DNA of 64,000 bases, taken from positions 1-64,000 of the forward strand of contig NZ_JAFBAR010000107.1 of NCBI RefSeq assembly GCF_019247635.1. Direction: 5' to 3'. The notes under the pieces are model-generated. The model did not search any database, had not been told where the DNA came from, and saw only the letters and a program-made list of their open reading frames with translations. Within the stretch, counting starts at the first letter, position 1, and every line of letters begins with the position of its first letter. The translations under genes and the position numbers were made by a program. This document shows positions 1 through 7,887 of the stretch, piece after piece. Origin of the DNA: Mycobacterium sp. (GTDB lineage Bacteria > Actinomycetota > Actinomycetes > Mycobacteriales > Mycobacteriaceae).

Positions 1-539
1 TCACCCGGTTGATCTTCAGCATCTTGGCAACCGGCATCGCGCCGTGGTCGTTCTACCAGCCCGCCACGCCTGGCGTACGGGCGCGGGCGCATTACGACGG
101 CCTGCCCGTCGACTTCGTCGCCGAGGCCGTCACCACGATCGGAACGCAAATCGCCAGCGCTGCTGATGGTTACGGCGGTTACCACTCGTTCGACGTGATG
201 AACCCGCACGACGATGGCGTATCCCTGGACACATTCGTGGACTGGTTGGTCGAGGCCGGACACGATGTCCGGCGCATCGACGAGTACGACGAGTGGCTCG
301 GGCGATTCACAACAGCGCTGCGCGCATTGCCGGAACAGCAGCGTCAATATTCGGTGCTACCGTTGCTGAACGCCTACCAAGAGCCGGCGGGACCGCTACA
401 TGGTGCGCCGGCCCCGACGGACGTGTTCCGCGCCGCTGTGCAGGACGCGAAAATCGGTGCTGACAAAGATATTCCACACCTGTCGGCCGGCCTGATCGAC
501 AAGTACGTCACAGATCTGCAGTTGCTGGGTCTGTTTTAA
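1..539 (+). CDS. car: Carboxylic acid reductase, C-terminal end (partial)
   Basis: The gene is cut by the left edge; the reading frame runs from base 3. The 179 visible residues match the end of the NADPH-dependent thioester reductase domain of mycobacterial carboxylic acid reductases (FadD9/CAR), which adenylate a carboxylic acid, load it on a phosphopantetheine arm and release it as an aldehyde. Typical landmarks are [19 protein letters not shown] near the left edge, [15 protein letters not shown], and the family's usual ending [11 protein letters not shown] followed by [12 protein letters not shown]. The adenylation and carrier domains must lie outside the window. The next gene is 300 bases downstream on the same strand. 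The substrate cannot be judged from this part. Confidence 0.9.
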   Translation, partial: TRLIFSILATGIAPWSFYQPATPGVRARAHYDGLPVDFVAEAVTTIGTQIASAADGYGGYHSFDVMNPHDDGVSLDTFVDWLVEAGHDVRRIDEYDEWLGRFTTALRALPEQQRQYSVLPLLNAYQEPAGPLHGAPAPTDVFRAAVQDAKIGADKDIPHLSAGLIDKYVTDLQLLGLF

Positions 540-604
540 CGACGGTAGGTTTGCTTCTCTGATCCCAGCTTTCACATTGGCCTCAGCCTACGGAGGGGGC
601 GCGT

Positions 605-626
605 TGTGCCCGGCTCTCAGCGACAA
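605..626 (+). repeat. Single half-copy of the post-ctpI inverted repeat
   Basis: These 22 bases match 25942-25963 (left arm of the inverted repeat after ctpI) at 21 of 22 positions. No partner arm was found nearby. It lies in the gap between the carboxylic acid reductase and the quinone oxidoreductase, in which I see no gene. Confidence 0.6.
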
Positions 627-843
627 CCCGGTGGGTCCGGCAAACCAGGTCCGCGAGCGTACCCACACTGCGAAAAACCGGCCCGGAAATCGCGGTGCCG
701 TTACGCTCGCGAACCCTCGGGGCCTGTCGCGTTGCCACTGACGGGAGCTTGCCCGACTGCGCCGGCCGGACCCGGTCGGTTGCGCGGATCTGCCTATGCT
801 GGCGTGGGACGCCAGAACATACGCACCGGCTCAGGAGTTTGAC

Positions 844-1791
844 ATGACCGACACGAAAGCACGCGCCGTACGTTTCGACCGTTACGGGGGTCGTGATGTG
901 TTGTACGTGACGGACATCGACATGCCGACCGCAGGGCCGGGCGAGGTGGTCGTCGAGGTTCGCGCCGCTGGGATCAACCCCGGCGAGGCCGGCATCCGAT
1001 CCGGCGCGCTGCACGACATATTCCCCGCCACGTTTCCGTGTGGCGAGGGCAGCGACCTCGCGGGTGTCGTCACTCAGGTCGGCCCAGGGGTCACCGAGTT
1101 CGCCGTCGGTGACGAGGTGCTGGGATTCAGCTTCCGCCGATCTAGCCATGCCACCCACACCGCCGTCCCGGTCGGACAACTGATCAACAAGCCCGACGAA
1201 TTATCTTGGGAGACAGCAGGTTCACTATACGTCGTGGGCGCAACGGCGTATGCCGCCGTCCGCTCGGTGAACCCGCAACCGGGCGAGACCGTCGCGGTTT
1301 CAGCGGCGGCGGGCGGGGTCGGCAGCATCGTCGTGCAACTGCTGGTCCGGCAGGAGGCGCGCGTGTTGGGCATCGCGGGTCCGGGTAACGCCGACTGGCT
1401 GCGCGGACACGGTGTCACCCCGATCGCCTACGGTGACGGGCTGGCCGACCGGTTGCGTGACGCGGCGCCGGACGGAATCAACGCGTTCATCGACTTGTTC
1501 GGGCCGGACTACGTGCAGCTCGCCGTGGATCTCGGAGTGGCGCCGGAGCGTATCGACACCATCATCTCGTTTCAGAAGGCTGCCGAGGTCGGCGCCAAGA
1601 CCGAGGGCAGTGCCGAGGCTTCCACGCAGGAGGTGCTCAGTGAAATCGCCGACCTGATCGTAAGTGGTGCAATCGAATTCGACATCGCCGCGACGTATCC
1701 ATTGGACCGGGTCGCCGACGCCTTCGCAGAACTAGAGGAGCGCCACACGCACGGCAAGATCGTCCTGGTGCCAACCGGCCCCAACGACTAG
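844..1791 (+). CDS. Zinc-free NADPH:quinone oxidoreductase (MDR superfamily)
   Basis: This 315-residue protein has the medium-chain dehydrogenase/reductase fold. The GroES-like half covers about residues 20-110 and the NADP-binding Rossmann half follows, with SAAAGGVGS at 153-161. The cysteine/histidine set that binds the catalytic and structural zinc in alcohol dehydrogenases is absent, so it fits the quinone oxidoreductase (QOR/zeta-crystallin) branch, which reduces quinones or enones. The start was placed at the ATG at 844, preceded by CAGGAG at a suitable distance; longer versions would begin with a poorly conserved extension. It stands alone on the strand after the carboxylic acid reductase. 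The physiological substrate is unknown. Confidence 0.9.
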   Translation: MTDTKARAVRFDRYGGRDVLYVTDIDMPTAGPGEVVVEVRAAGINPGEAGIRSGALHDIFPATFPCGEGSDLAGVVTQVGPGVTEFAVGDEVLGFSFRRSSHATHTAVPVGQLINKPDELSWETAGSLYVVGATAYAAVRSVNPQPGETVAVSAAAGGVGSIVVQLLVRQEARVLGIAGPGNADWLRGHGVTPIAYGDGLADRLRDAAPDGINAFIDLFGPDYVQLAVDLGVAPERIDTIISFQKAAEVGAKTEGSAEASTQEVLSEIADLIVSGAIEFDIAATYPLDRVADAFAELEERHTHGKIVLVPTGPND

Positions 1792-1899
1792 CTCATATCG
1801 GCCCGCGGCGGATCGGCGACGTCACCGGGCAGCGGTGGGCACCGGGTGGGGCGCCCACCGCTGATTGGCCGGGCCCGAATTAGCCGGTGCCAGAACGGA

Positions 1900-2115
1900 T
1901 CACCGGAGTTCGGCCGTCGTACCTAGCACGGCGATGGGCATCTGCGACACATACCGGTGGGCCCGCTCTTGCGGAGTCATGTCCCAACGCGCGCGCAGCT
2001 TGTCGATCATCCGCCGACCCGCACGCAGTGCCGACCGGCGGCGCATGCCCGAAGGATGAGTCGCACGGTAGGCCAAGGTAAAGGGGTTAAGACGGTGTGC
2101 AACAACAAAGGTCAT
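1900..2115 (-). CDS. Small hypothetical protein, 71 aa
   Basis: I do not recognise this family. The ATG at 2115 is preceded on the minus strand by GGCAGGAGAAGACC, a strong Shine-Dalgarno at good spacing, which is the main reason to call it. The 71-residue product is basic in its first half (RRRSALRAGRRMIDKLRARW) and ends in a more neutral tail (MTPQERAHRYVSQMPIAVLG). There is no signal peptide, membrane span or cysteine. The WDMTPQER stretch looks like an amphipathic helix. It is isolated, pointing towards the quinone oxidoreductase, with the large empty region 2116-2605 upstream as its promoter region. Confidence 0.55.
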   Translation of the reverse strand: MTFVVAHRLNPFTLAYRATHPSGMRRRSALRAGRRMIDKLRARWDMTPQERAHRYVSQMPIAVLGTTAELR

Positions 2116-2605
2116 GGTCTTCTCCTGCCAACAGCCCGACCGGACTCCGGCAAGCTCACTGGACCGTGTGGCTGCAGAAGCTCAGGTGGCAGAAAGGACG
2201 CCGGAATCGGATCGGGACAAGACGGATTTGGGATAGGGACTGTCGCCGGGACTCATCACGCCCTCACCTCCTCACGACCAGGACACGCGCGGGTGTCGTC
2301 ACGTCACCGGAGGAATGCGGATGCGGGGCTGACCCGACCAACACCCCTCTCGTCGGAGCTTTGGCACTGCACGGCGTATCCGAATTACATCCGGAAGCCA
2401 CTTGGGCTCAACCCTTAAGCCGGGAAGAGCTGTCCTGACCCGGGGCGTCTCTCGACGTTCGGGGTCAGTGGCCTATATCCATGCAGACGCCTCACCTACC
2501 GAGGTGTTTTGCAAAACCCATGGTGACACCGCACCCTATGGCTCGTCAAACGCTGCGTGGTGTCCACCGCCGTCGGCCAGGAAGCCGGGGCCTACCCTCG
2601 GAGGC
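2116..2605. other. Gene-free region of about 490 bp
   Basis: This lies between the divergent starts of the 71-residue protein and the O-methyltransferase, so it should hold both promoters. No reading frame here has a credible start and composition. A weak stem, CTGACCC at 2435-2441 with GGGTCAG at 2462-2468, is the only local structure noted. No RNA gene is recognised. Confidence 0.5.
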
Positions 2606-3265
2606 ATGGCGAACACTTTGCAGGATCCCGCCGTCGCGGCGGAGCTCGACCGAATGTACACCGAGTCGAAGAATCAAATGTCACAGCTGCGCGCGATGCA
2701 CGACAAGCTCGGTCGGCCGATGACCGCACAGGAACGCGCCGAGGCGATGAGCGAGTTCTACATCCCGGTGACTCCCGAATCCGGCCGCCTGCTCTATTCG
2801 CTTGTGCGAGCTAGCCGACCCGCGACGGTCGTCGAATTCGGCATGTCATTCGGCATCTCCGCGATCCACCTGGCGTCGGCGGTCCGCGACAACGGCACCG
2901 GCCGGGTGGTGACCACCGAGCTCAGCGAAACCAAGATCGCCTCCGCGAAGCAGACATTCGCGACGACCGGACTAGACGATGTGATCACGATTCTGGAAGG
3001 AGACGCGCTTTCCACGCTGACGGATTTGGACGGCTCGGTTGATTTCGTGCTGCTCGACGGGTGGAAAGACCTGTACCGCCCGGTGATCGAGCTGCTTGAA
3101 CCGCGTATGCCCGCCGGTGTGCTCGTTGTCGCCGACAACGCCAGCGCGCCGGACATGGCGCCTTACCTGGACTACGTGCGTGATCCAGGCAACGGGTACG
3201 TGAGCTTCAATTTTCTGGTTCGGGATAGTGATAGCATGGAAATCAGCTGTCGCACAGTAGATTAA
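2606..3265 (+). CDS. Class I SAM-dependent O-methyltransferase
   Basis: This 219-residue protein has the Rossmann-like methyltransferase core. Motif I is EFGMSFGIS at 77-85; an acidic residue at the end of the next strand follows (TTELSET), then EGDALSTL and the VDFVLLDGWKDLY strand typical of the catechol/caffeoyl-CoA type O-methyltransferases. It would transfer a methyl group from S-adenosylmethionine to a small hydroxylated acceptor. The ATG at 2606 follows TCGGAGGC; upstream in-frame sequence is not conserved-looking. The stop overlaps that of the convergent acyltransferase by four bases. The acceptor is not predictable. Confidence 0.88.
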   Translation: MANTLQDPAVAAELDRMYTESKNQMSQLRAMHDKLGRPMTAQERAEAMSEFYIPVTPESGRLLYSLVRASRPATVVEFGMSFGISAIHLASAVRDNGTGRVVTTELSETKIASAKQTFATTGLDDVITILEGDALSTLTDLDGSVDFVLLDGWKDLYRPVIELLEPRMPAGVLVVADNASAPDMAPYLDYVRDPGNGYVSFNFLVRDSDSMEISCRTVD

Positions 3266-5463
3266 CGACTGCGCACCGAATCCTCGAGCCACGGTATCAG
3301 CCACTTCACACCTTCCGGGGTGAGGTGGACGCCGTCGCTGCGCACCTTGATGCCGTCAACCTTGGCGGCGTAAACGCCATCTGGGCAGAGCTTTTTGTTT
3401 AGGTCGAGGATCGACACGTTAGGGCGCTGGCTAACCGTGTTGCGCAACATGGTGTTCCACTGATTCACCCGGTCCGGCTGGTCCTCGGGATACAGGCGGC
3501 CGTCCGGTCTTTCACCGCCGTGACTGTAGGGCACGGTCGCCACTACCACCCGCACGCCGGTGGAGCCCGCGATATCAAGGGCCCGCTGTAGCTCGCCGTT
3601 GAGGTACGCGTCGAAGGTCGGATCGCCGATGTGGGTCCACCGGCCCTCGTTGACGCGGTCCACCGTTTCCCAGCGGCCGATGATCAGCAGCGCGACGTCC
3701 GGCTGGTCCTGGCTCATCTGCGTCGACCATCTGATCGGCCAACCGTCGCATTCCTGCCTTTGCTCCAGCGTCTGGCCGATATAGCTGTATGGCGTGCCAC
3801 GCACCAGACTGCAGCCGATCACCGTGTGGTCGACGAACGCGAATCCGGGTGTCGGCGGCAGGAAATGCATCATCGTCCAGCCGATCGAATCGCCGAACAC
3901 CGAAATGGTGAAGGGCCGGTTGGGGTCTCGTGATTGACCAGGGCGAAGCGGAGCGGGGGGCGACGGCGAGACGGCCGCCACCGCCGAGACCCCTGGCGGC
4001 AGACCAACTTCGCGCAGGACGGGACCCGTTCCCCCCGGAACCACCAGGATTGTCGCCGCGGCGGCACTAGCCACCGTCGCCGCCGCCAACGGCAACAGCG
4101 GCACTCGTGCCGGCCGCCAGCGCCGAATCGGTTGCTCCATCAACCAGAACGACACGCCCGCCGCCGCCAGCGTGGCGGCACACCGCGCGCCGAACAGCGG
4201 GAGTCCGGTCCAGCCCGTGTGTTCGCCGTTGAGCCCCAAAAAGATTGGCCAGTGCCACAGGTAGACGCCATAGGAAATCGTGCCCAGCCACACCAACGGT
4301 CGCCAGGCCAGTACCCGGGCCACCGCCCCGCGCTGCTCCAGCGCTACCGGGGCGACGACGAGAACGGCCGCGGTCGCCACCGTGATCAACAGACCATGGC
4401 GGAATTCGCTGGCACTTCCCGTCGCGTAGTGAGCCAGTGCGCCCAACCCCGCCAACCCGACGAGCGGCAACAGGCGGGCGACCCGCCGTCCCCACCGCGT
4501 CCGGATCAGGCACCACCCACGGTTCAGCGATTGCCAATCCCGAACCAGCAGAGCCGATGCCGCTGCTCCGATGAGCAACGCCTGCGCACGGGTATCGGTG
4601 CCGAAGTAGATCCGGTCGCGGGTGGCGTCCGAAGTGAACACGATGGCGGCCGCGGCGGAAGCGACGGCGCCCAGGGTCGCGATCACGAACGTGGCGAACC
4701 GAACGTGACCCACGGTGGTTTTGGCGAAAAAGCGTCTGGCCCGCGCCGCAAGCAACAGAGTCACCACGATCAGCAGGAGCGGCCAGACGAAGTAATACTG
4801 CTCCTCTACCCCGAGCGACCAGGTGTGCTGCAAGGGCGAGGGCGGCGCACCCTGGGTGAAGTAGTCGGTCTTCTGAGCCACGAACCGCCAGTTGGCCATC
4901 CACAGGAACGCGGCGATCGCGTCGCTGCGTAACCCGTTAAGCGCTTGATAGGGCAGCAGTTCGCGTGCCGCGGTCACGGTGAGCACCATCAGCACCAGCG
5001 CCGGCAACAGTCGTCGCGCGCGCCGGATCCAGAAGCCGGTCAGCCCGATACGACCGGTGCGGCCCAGCTCGTCGAGCAGCAGCGAGGTGATCAGGAATCC
5101 GCTGAGCACAAAGAAAATGTCGACGCCGATGAATCCGCCGCCCACCCCGGGAATGCCGCCGTGCCCGACAAGCACCAGCGCAACCGCGATCGCGCGAAGC
5201 CCGTCCAACGCGGGAATGCCTTGAAAGGCACCGTGCTTCTCGGGCCGATCCCAGGCCGCCAGCCGACCTATCCGGCGGACCGGGGCAACCCACCGGCGCC
5301 GCGGTGCAGAACGTGCCGGTGCGGGGTGACTCCCGCCCGGCTCAGTGGTTAGCGCGCCCTGACCACGTTGTCGTCCGGCGCCGTAGTTGATGCCGATACG
5401 TCGGTCCCCTCCTCTTGATCCCCGCCAGCTTAAGAGGGGTGTGGCCGGATCCCCCGGAGACAC
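3262..5463 (-). CDS. Membrane acyltransferase 3 with C-terminal SGNH domain (OafA/Rv0111-like)
   Basis: The protein has up to 733 residues. After a basic, poorly conserved N-terminal stretch comes the acyltransferase-3 signature PALDGLRAIAV (about 85-95) with the essential histidine in LVGHGG (His101), then roughly ten transmembrane helices, and a periplasmic SGNH hydrolase-like tail with GDS (Ser526) and SDGVH (Asp710, His713). Such proteins O-acylate envelope glycans or lipids, moving acyl groups across the membrane. The start is uncertain: GTG at 5463 is used because no good internal start precedes the first helix. It resembles Rv0111, which in M. tuberculosis directly follows the rhomboid Rv0110; here about 13 kb separates them. 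Confidence 0.85.
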   Translation of the reverse strand: MSPGDPATPLLSWRGSRGGDRRIGINYGAGRQRGQGALTTEPGGSHPAPARSAPRRRWVAPVRRIGRLAAWDRPEKHGAFQGIPALDGLRAIAVALVLVGHGGIPGVGGGFIGVDIFFVLSGFLITSLLLDELGRTGRIGLTGFWIRRARRLLPALVLMVLTVTAARELLPYQALNGLRSDAIAAFLWMANWRFVAQKTDYFTQGAPPSPLQHTWSLGVEEQYYFVWPLLLIVVTLLLAARARRFFAKTTVGHVRFATFVIATLGAVASAAAAIVFTSDATRDRIYFGTDTRAQALLIGAAASALLVRDWQSLNRGWCLIRTRWGRRVARLLPLVGLAGLGALAHYATGSASEFRHGLLITVATAAVLVVAPVALEQRGAVARVLAWRPLVWLGTISYGVYLWHWPIFLGLNGEHTGWTGLPLFGARCAATLAAAGVSFWLMEQPIRRWRPARVPLLPLAAATVASAAAATILVVPGGTGPVLREVGLPPGVSAVAAVSPSPPAPLRPGQSRDPNRPFTISVFGDSIGWTMMHFLPPTPGFAFVDHTVIGCSLVRGTPYSYIGQTLEQRQECDGWPIRWSTQMSQDQPDVALLIIGRWETVDRVNEGRWTHIGDPTFDAYLNGELQRALDIAGSTGVRVVVATVPYSHGGERPDGRLYPEDQPDRVNQWNTMLRNTVSQRPNVSILDLNKKLCPDGVYAAKVDGIKVRSDGVHLTPEGVKWLIPWLEDSVRSR

Positions 5464-5795
5464 GCAGGCAGGTTTTGGGTTTCAGGCCTGGCGGCGTCAC
5501 TAATCGGACAACGTCTCGCGATTGTCCAGGCAGGTGGCACTCAAGCGAAGGAGATTGCGGCGCAACAGTCGCGACCCAAGCAGTCAAACTCCGCCCAGTT
5601 CTACCGCGTGGATGCACCGAGGCATCGAAACTTGTCAGTAGAGGATCGCGACCGGCGGGGGTTAGAAGGCTTTATAGTATGGGCCGCGCCATGATCCAAC
5701 GAGCCTCGGCTCTCGCTCTCTAGACCCCTAGAGGTTGCGAGTCACTTCGCTCAAGCCGTGATCTTTAGCGGAACTCTACCGTGGGTGGGAGAGTT
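5464..5795. other. Gene-free region of about 330 bp
   Basis: Upstream of the acyltransferase and downstream of the CoA-transferase that closes the catabolic operon. Apart from the hairpin at 5712-5741, no gene or RNA is recognised. It probably carries the acyltransferase promoter. Confidence 0.5.
5712..5741 (-). terminator. Candidate terminator hairpin of the catabolic operon
   Basis: Two nested arm pairs, CTCGC/GCGAG (5712-5716 with 5737-5741) and CTCTAG/CTAGAG (5718-5723 with 5728-5733), form a short stem-loop about 55 bases beyond the stop of the last operon gene. No U-tract is present, as is usual in mycobacteria. Confidence 0.4.
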
Positions 5796-6977
5796 CTAGA
5801 CCTGGCTGCGCGGTTGCATATCTGCGCCCGTAAGCCCGAGCTGTTCGAGCACATCATCGGTATCGGCGCCCAGTTCCGGTGCCGGCCCGGCGATTCGACC
5901 TGGTGTTCGCGAAAACCAGGCCGGCACACCCGGAAAGCGGACCCGGCCGTGTGGAGTGTCCACGGTTTCGAAAAAGCCGACGGCATTCAGGTGCTGATCG
6001 TCGAACAGCGAGGCGGGGCTGGACAACGCCGCGGCGGGGATCTGCAGCTCACGGAACAGTTCGAGCCACTCCGCGGTCGTCCGCTGTTGCATCGTTTCGG
6101 CCAGCAGCGAATACACGGCGTCGATCTGGCACGCTCGCTGCTCGAGGGTGGCATACGCGTCGCTGGCCCAGGCCGGGCGCACAGCGTTCATGAATGCGGC
6201 CCAATGCTTGTCGTTGTAGATCAGCGCTGCGATGTAGCCGTCACTGGTGCGATAGGGCCGCCGGTTGGGGGCCACCGTGCGCGGGTAGATCGCCGGGCCG
6301 AGGGGTGGGTCGAACATGGCGCCATTGGCGTGTTCGACCAACATGAACGAAGCCACTGCCTCGAACATGCCGATCTCCACCTCCTGCCCTTCGCCGGTGC
6401 GCTCGCGGTGAAACAGGGCCATCATGGTCGCGTAGAGCGCCGTCAGCCCGGCGACCTTGTCGGCCAAGATCGTTCCGACATAGTTCGCCTCGCCCGTCAG
6501 CTGCTCCTGAACCGACGGCAATCCGCAGGCCGCCTGGATGGTGTCGTCATAGGCGGGCAGGTCCGCGTTGGGCCCGCGGCGTCCGTACCCGTAACAGTTG
6601 GTGTACACGATGGTCGGGTTGATTGCCGCGACGTCGGCGTAGCCGAATCCGAGCCGGCCGATCGCCTTGGACCGCATCGAGTGGATGAAGACGTCGGCGT
6701 GCTCGACGAGCGCGCGCAGCGCCGTCTTTCCAGAGTCGGATTTCAGATCGAGGGCCACACCCCGCTTACCCCGGTTGACGTTGACGAAGACGCCGCTCAT
6801 GCCGCGCGTCGGCCCAACCGAGACATAACGGGTGTCATCGCCCTGCGGCGGTTCCACCTTGATGACGTCGGCGCCCATGTCGGCCATGATCTGAGTGCAA
6901 TAGGGCCCCATCACCATCGCGGTGAGGTCGACGACGCGCACCCCTGACAGGGGGCCGTTTCCAGGGCTGTCAGGCAT
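5796..6977 (-). CDS. Class III CoA-transferase (CaiB/BaiF family)
   Basis: This 393-residue protein has the CaiB/BaiF architecture: GVRVVDLTAMVMGPYCTQ near the N-terminus, GADVIKVEPPQGD, and PAYDDTIQAACG, where Asp144 aligns with the catalytic aspartate of formyl-CoA transferase. It would move CoA between carboxylic acids and activate a degradation intermediate without ATP. The ATG at 6977 was chosen because it overlaps the stop of the upstream SDR by eight bases (ATGCCTGA), continuing the overlap pattern of the operon; a longer frame upstream only repeats the SDR in another frame. It is the last gene of the minus-strand catabolic operon. Confidence 0.92.
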   Translation of the reverse strand: MPDSPGNGPLSGVRVVDLTAMVMGPYCTQIMADMGADVIKVEPPQGDDTRYVSVGPTRGMSGVFVNVNRGKRGVALDLKSDSGKTALRALVEHADVFIHSMRSKAIGRLGFGYADVAAINPTIVYTNCYGYGRRGPNADLPAYDDTIQAACGLPSVQEQLTGEANYVGTILADKVAGLTALYATMMALFHRERTGEGQEVEIGMFEAVASFMLVEHANGAMFDPPLGPAIYPRTVAPNRRPYRTSDGYIAALIYNDKHWAAFMNAVRPAWASDAYATLEQRACQIDAVYSLLAETMQQRTTAEWLELFRELQIPAAALSSPASLFDDQHLNAVGFFETVDTPHGRVRFPGVPAWFSRTPGRIAGPAPELGADTDDVLEQLGLTGADMQPRSQV

Positions 6978-7887
6978 GCTGGGCAGCCCTCTGGAAGCTA
7001 TACCGGATGTGATCGGCATGCCCGTCGGGCACGCTGGGAAACACCAGCGGTGCGGCCAGGTCACGGATGGCGTCGATCTCGTCGGCCACCTGCTCGATCG
7101 ACCACGACGGTCGGTACACGCCACGGCTTTCGGTGACCACGGCCCTGGCCACCCGGCCCGCGATGGCGATCAGCATTTCGCCGGTGAGCGGGCAGGATTC
7201 GTGCGCCAGCCAGCCCACCAACGGCGCCACCAGCTCGGCGCCCATCGGCGGATACTGTGAAATATCGAGGCCATCAGCCATTCTTGTCACGGCCGAGGGG
7301 ACGACGACGTTGCACAGCACGCCGTCGGCGGCGCCTTCCAGAGCGACGACGTTGGCCAGGCCGATCACGCCCGCCTTGGCCGCGGCGTAGTTCGCCACCC
7401 GGTGATTGCCGTACAGACCGCCGATCGACGAGGTCAACACAATGCGGCCGTAGCGCGCGTCGCACATCAGCGGGAACGCCGGCCGCACCACGTGGAAGGC
7501 ACCGCGCAGATGCACATCGACGACGGCGTCAAAGTCCTCATAGCTCATCTCCTTTAGGGACCCGTACCGCACGTTGCCGGCATTGTGCACGAGGATGTCA
7601 ATACGGCCGTATTGATCCAGCGCGGCCCCGATGATCGCCTGTCCGCCCGCCGCGGTAGCCACCGAGTCCGTCGATGCGACGGCTTCACCGCTCGCCGCGG
7701 CGATCTCGGCTACCACCTGGTCCGCAGGCGTGGAGTCGGTGCCCTCGCCGGACGCTGCGCCACCCGTGTCGTTGACCACGACCTTGGCACCCCTGGATGC
7801 CAACAGCAGCGCGTACGCCCGGCCCAAACCCCTACCCGCACCGGTGATCACGGCAACGCGGTTATCAAACCTGAGCTCTGCCATCAT
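6970..7887 (-). CDS. Short-chain dehydrogenase/reductase
   Basis: This 305-residue SDR has the cofactor motif TGAGRGLG (15-22), NAG at 102-104, and the catalytic set Ser153/154, Tyr167 and Lys171 in YAAAK. The N-terminal part (VVVNDTGGAASGEG) resembles the dehydrogenase half of peroxisomal multifunctional enzymes, which oxidise 3-hydroxyacyl-CoA or 17-beta-hydroxysteroids. The C-terminal extension beyond residue 250 is also typical of that branch. Its ATG overlaps the stop of the monooxygenase gene by four bases and its stop overlaps the CoA-transferase start, so translation is probably coupled. It likely oxidises an alcohol intermediate. Confidence 0.92.
   Translation of the reverse strand: MMAELRFDNRVAVITGAGRGLGRAYALLLASRGAKVVVNDTGGAASGEGTDSTPADQVVAEIAAASGEAVASTDSVATAAGGQAIIGAALDQYGRIDILVHNAGNVRYGSLKEMSYEDFDAVVDVHLRGAFHVVRPAFPLMCDARYGRIVLTSSIGGLYGNHRVANYAAAKAGVIGLANVVALEGAADGVLCNVVVPSAVTRMADGLDISQYPPMGAELVAPLVGWLAHESCPLTGEMLIAIAGRVARAVVTESRGVYRPSWSIEQVADEIDAIRDLAAPLVFPSVPDGHADHIRYSFQRAAQHA

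Noticed and set aside
583..1179. A 198-residue minus-strand frame over the quinone oxidoreductase start
   Set aside because: Overlaps most of a well-supported gene in the other direction and has no domain.
2435..2468. Stem CTGACCC/GGGTCAG as a riboswitch or attenuator before the O-methyltransferase
   Set aside because: Seven base pairs around a 20-base loop in GC-rich DNA is expected by chance.
3934..4932. A 332-residue plus-strand frame opposite the acyltransferase
   Set aside because: Arg/Gln-rich antisense composition with no domain; the acyltransferase on the other strand is clear.
5781..6947. A 388-residue plus-strand frame opposite the CoA-transferase
   Set aside because: Shadow of a confident gene; no recognisable motif.
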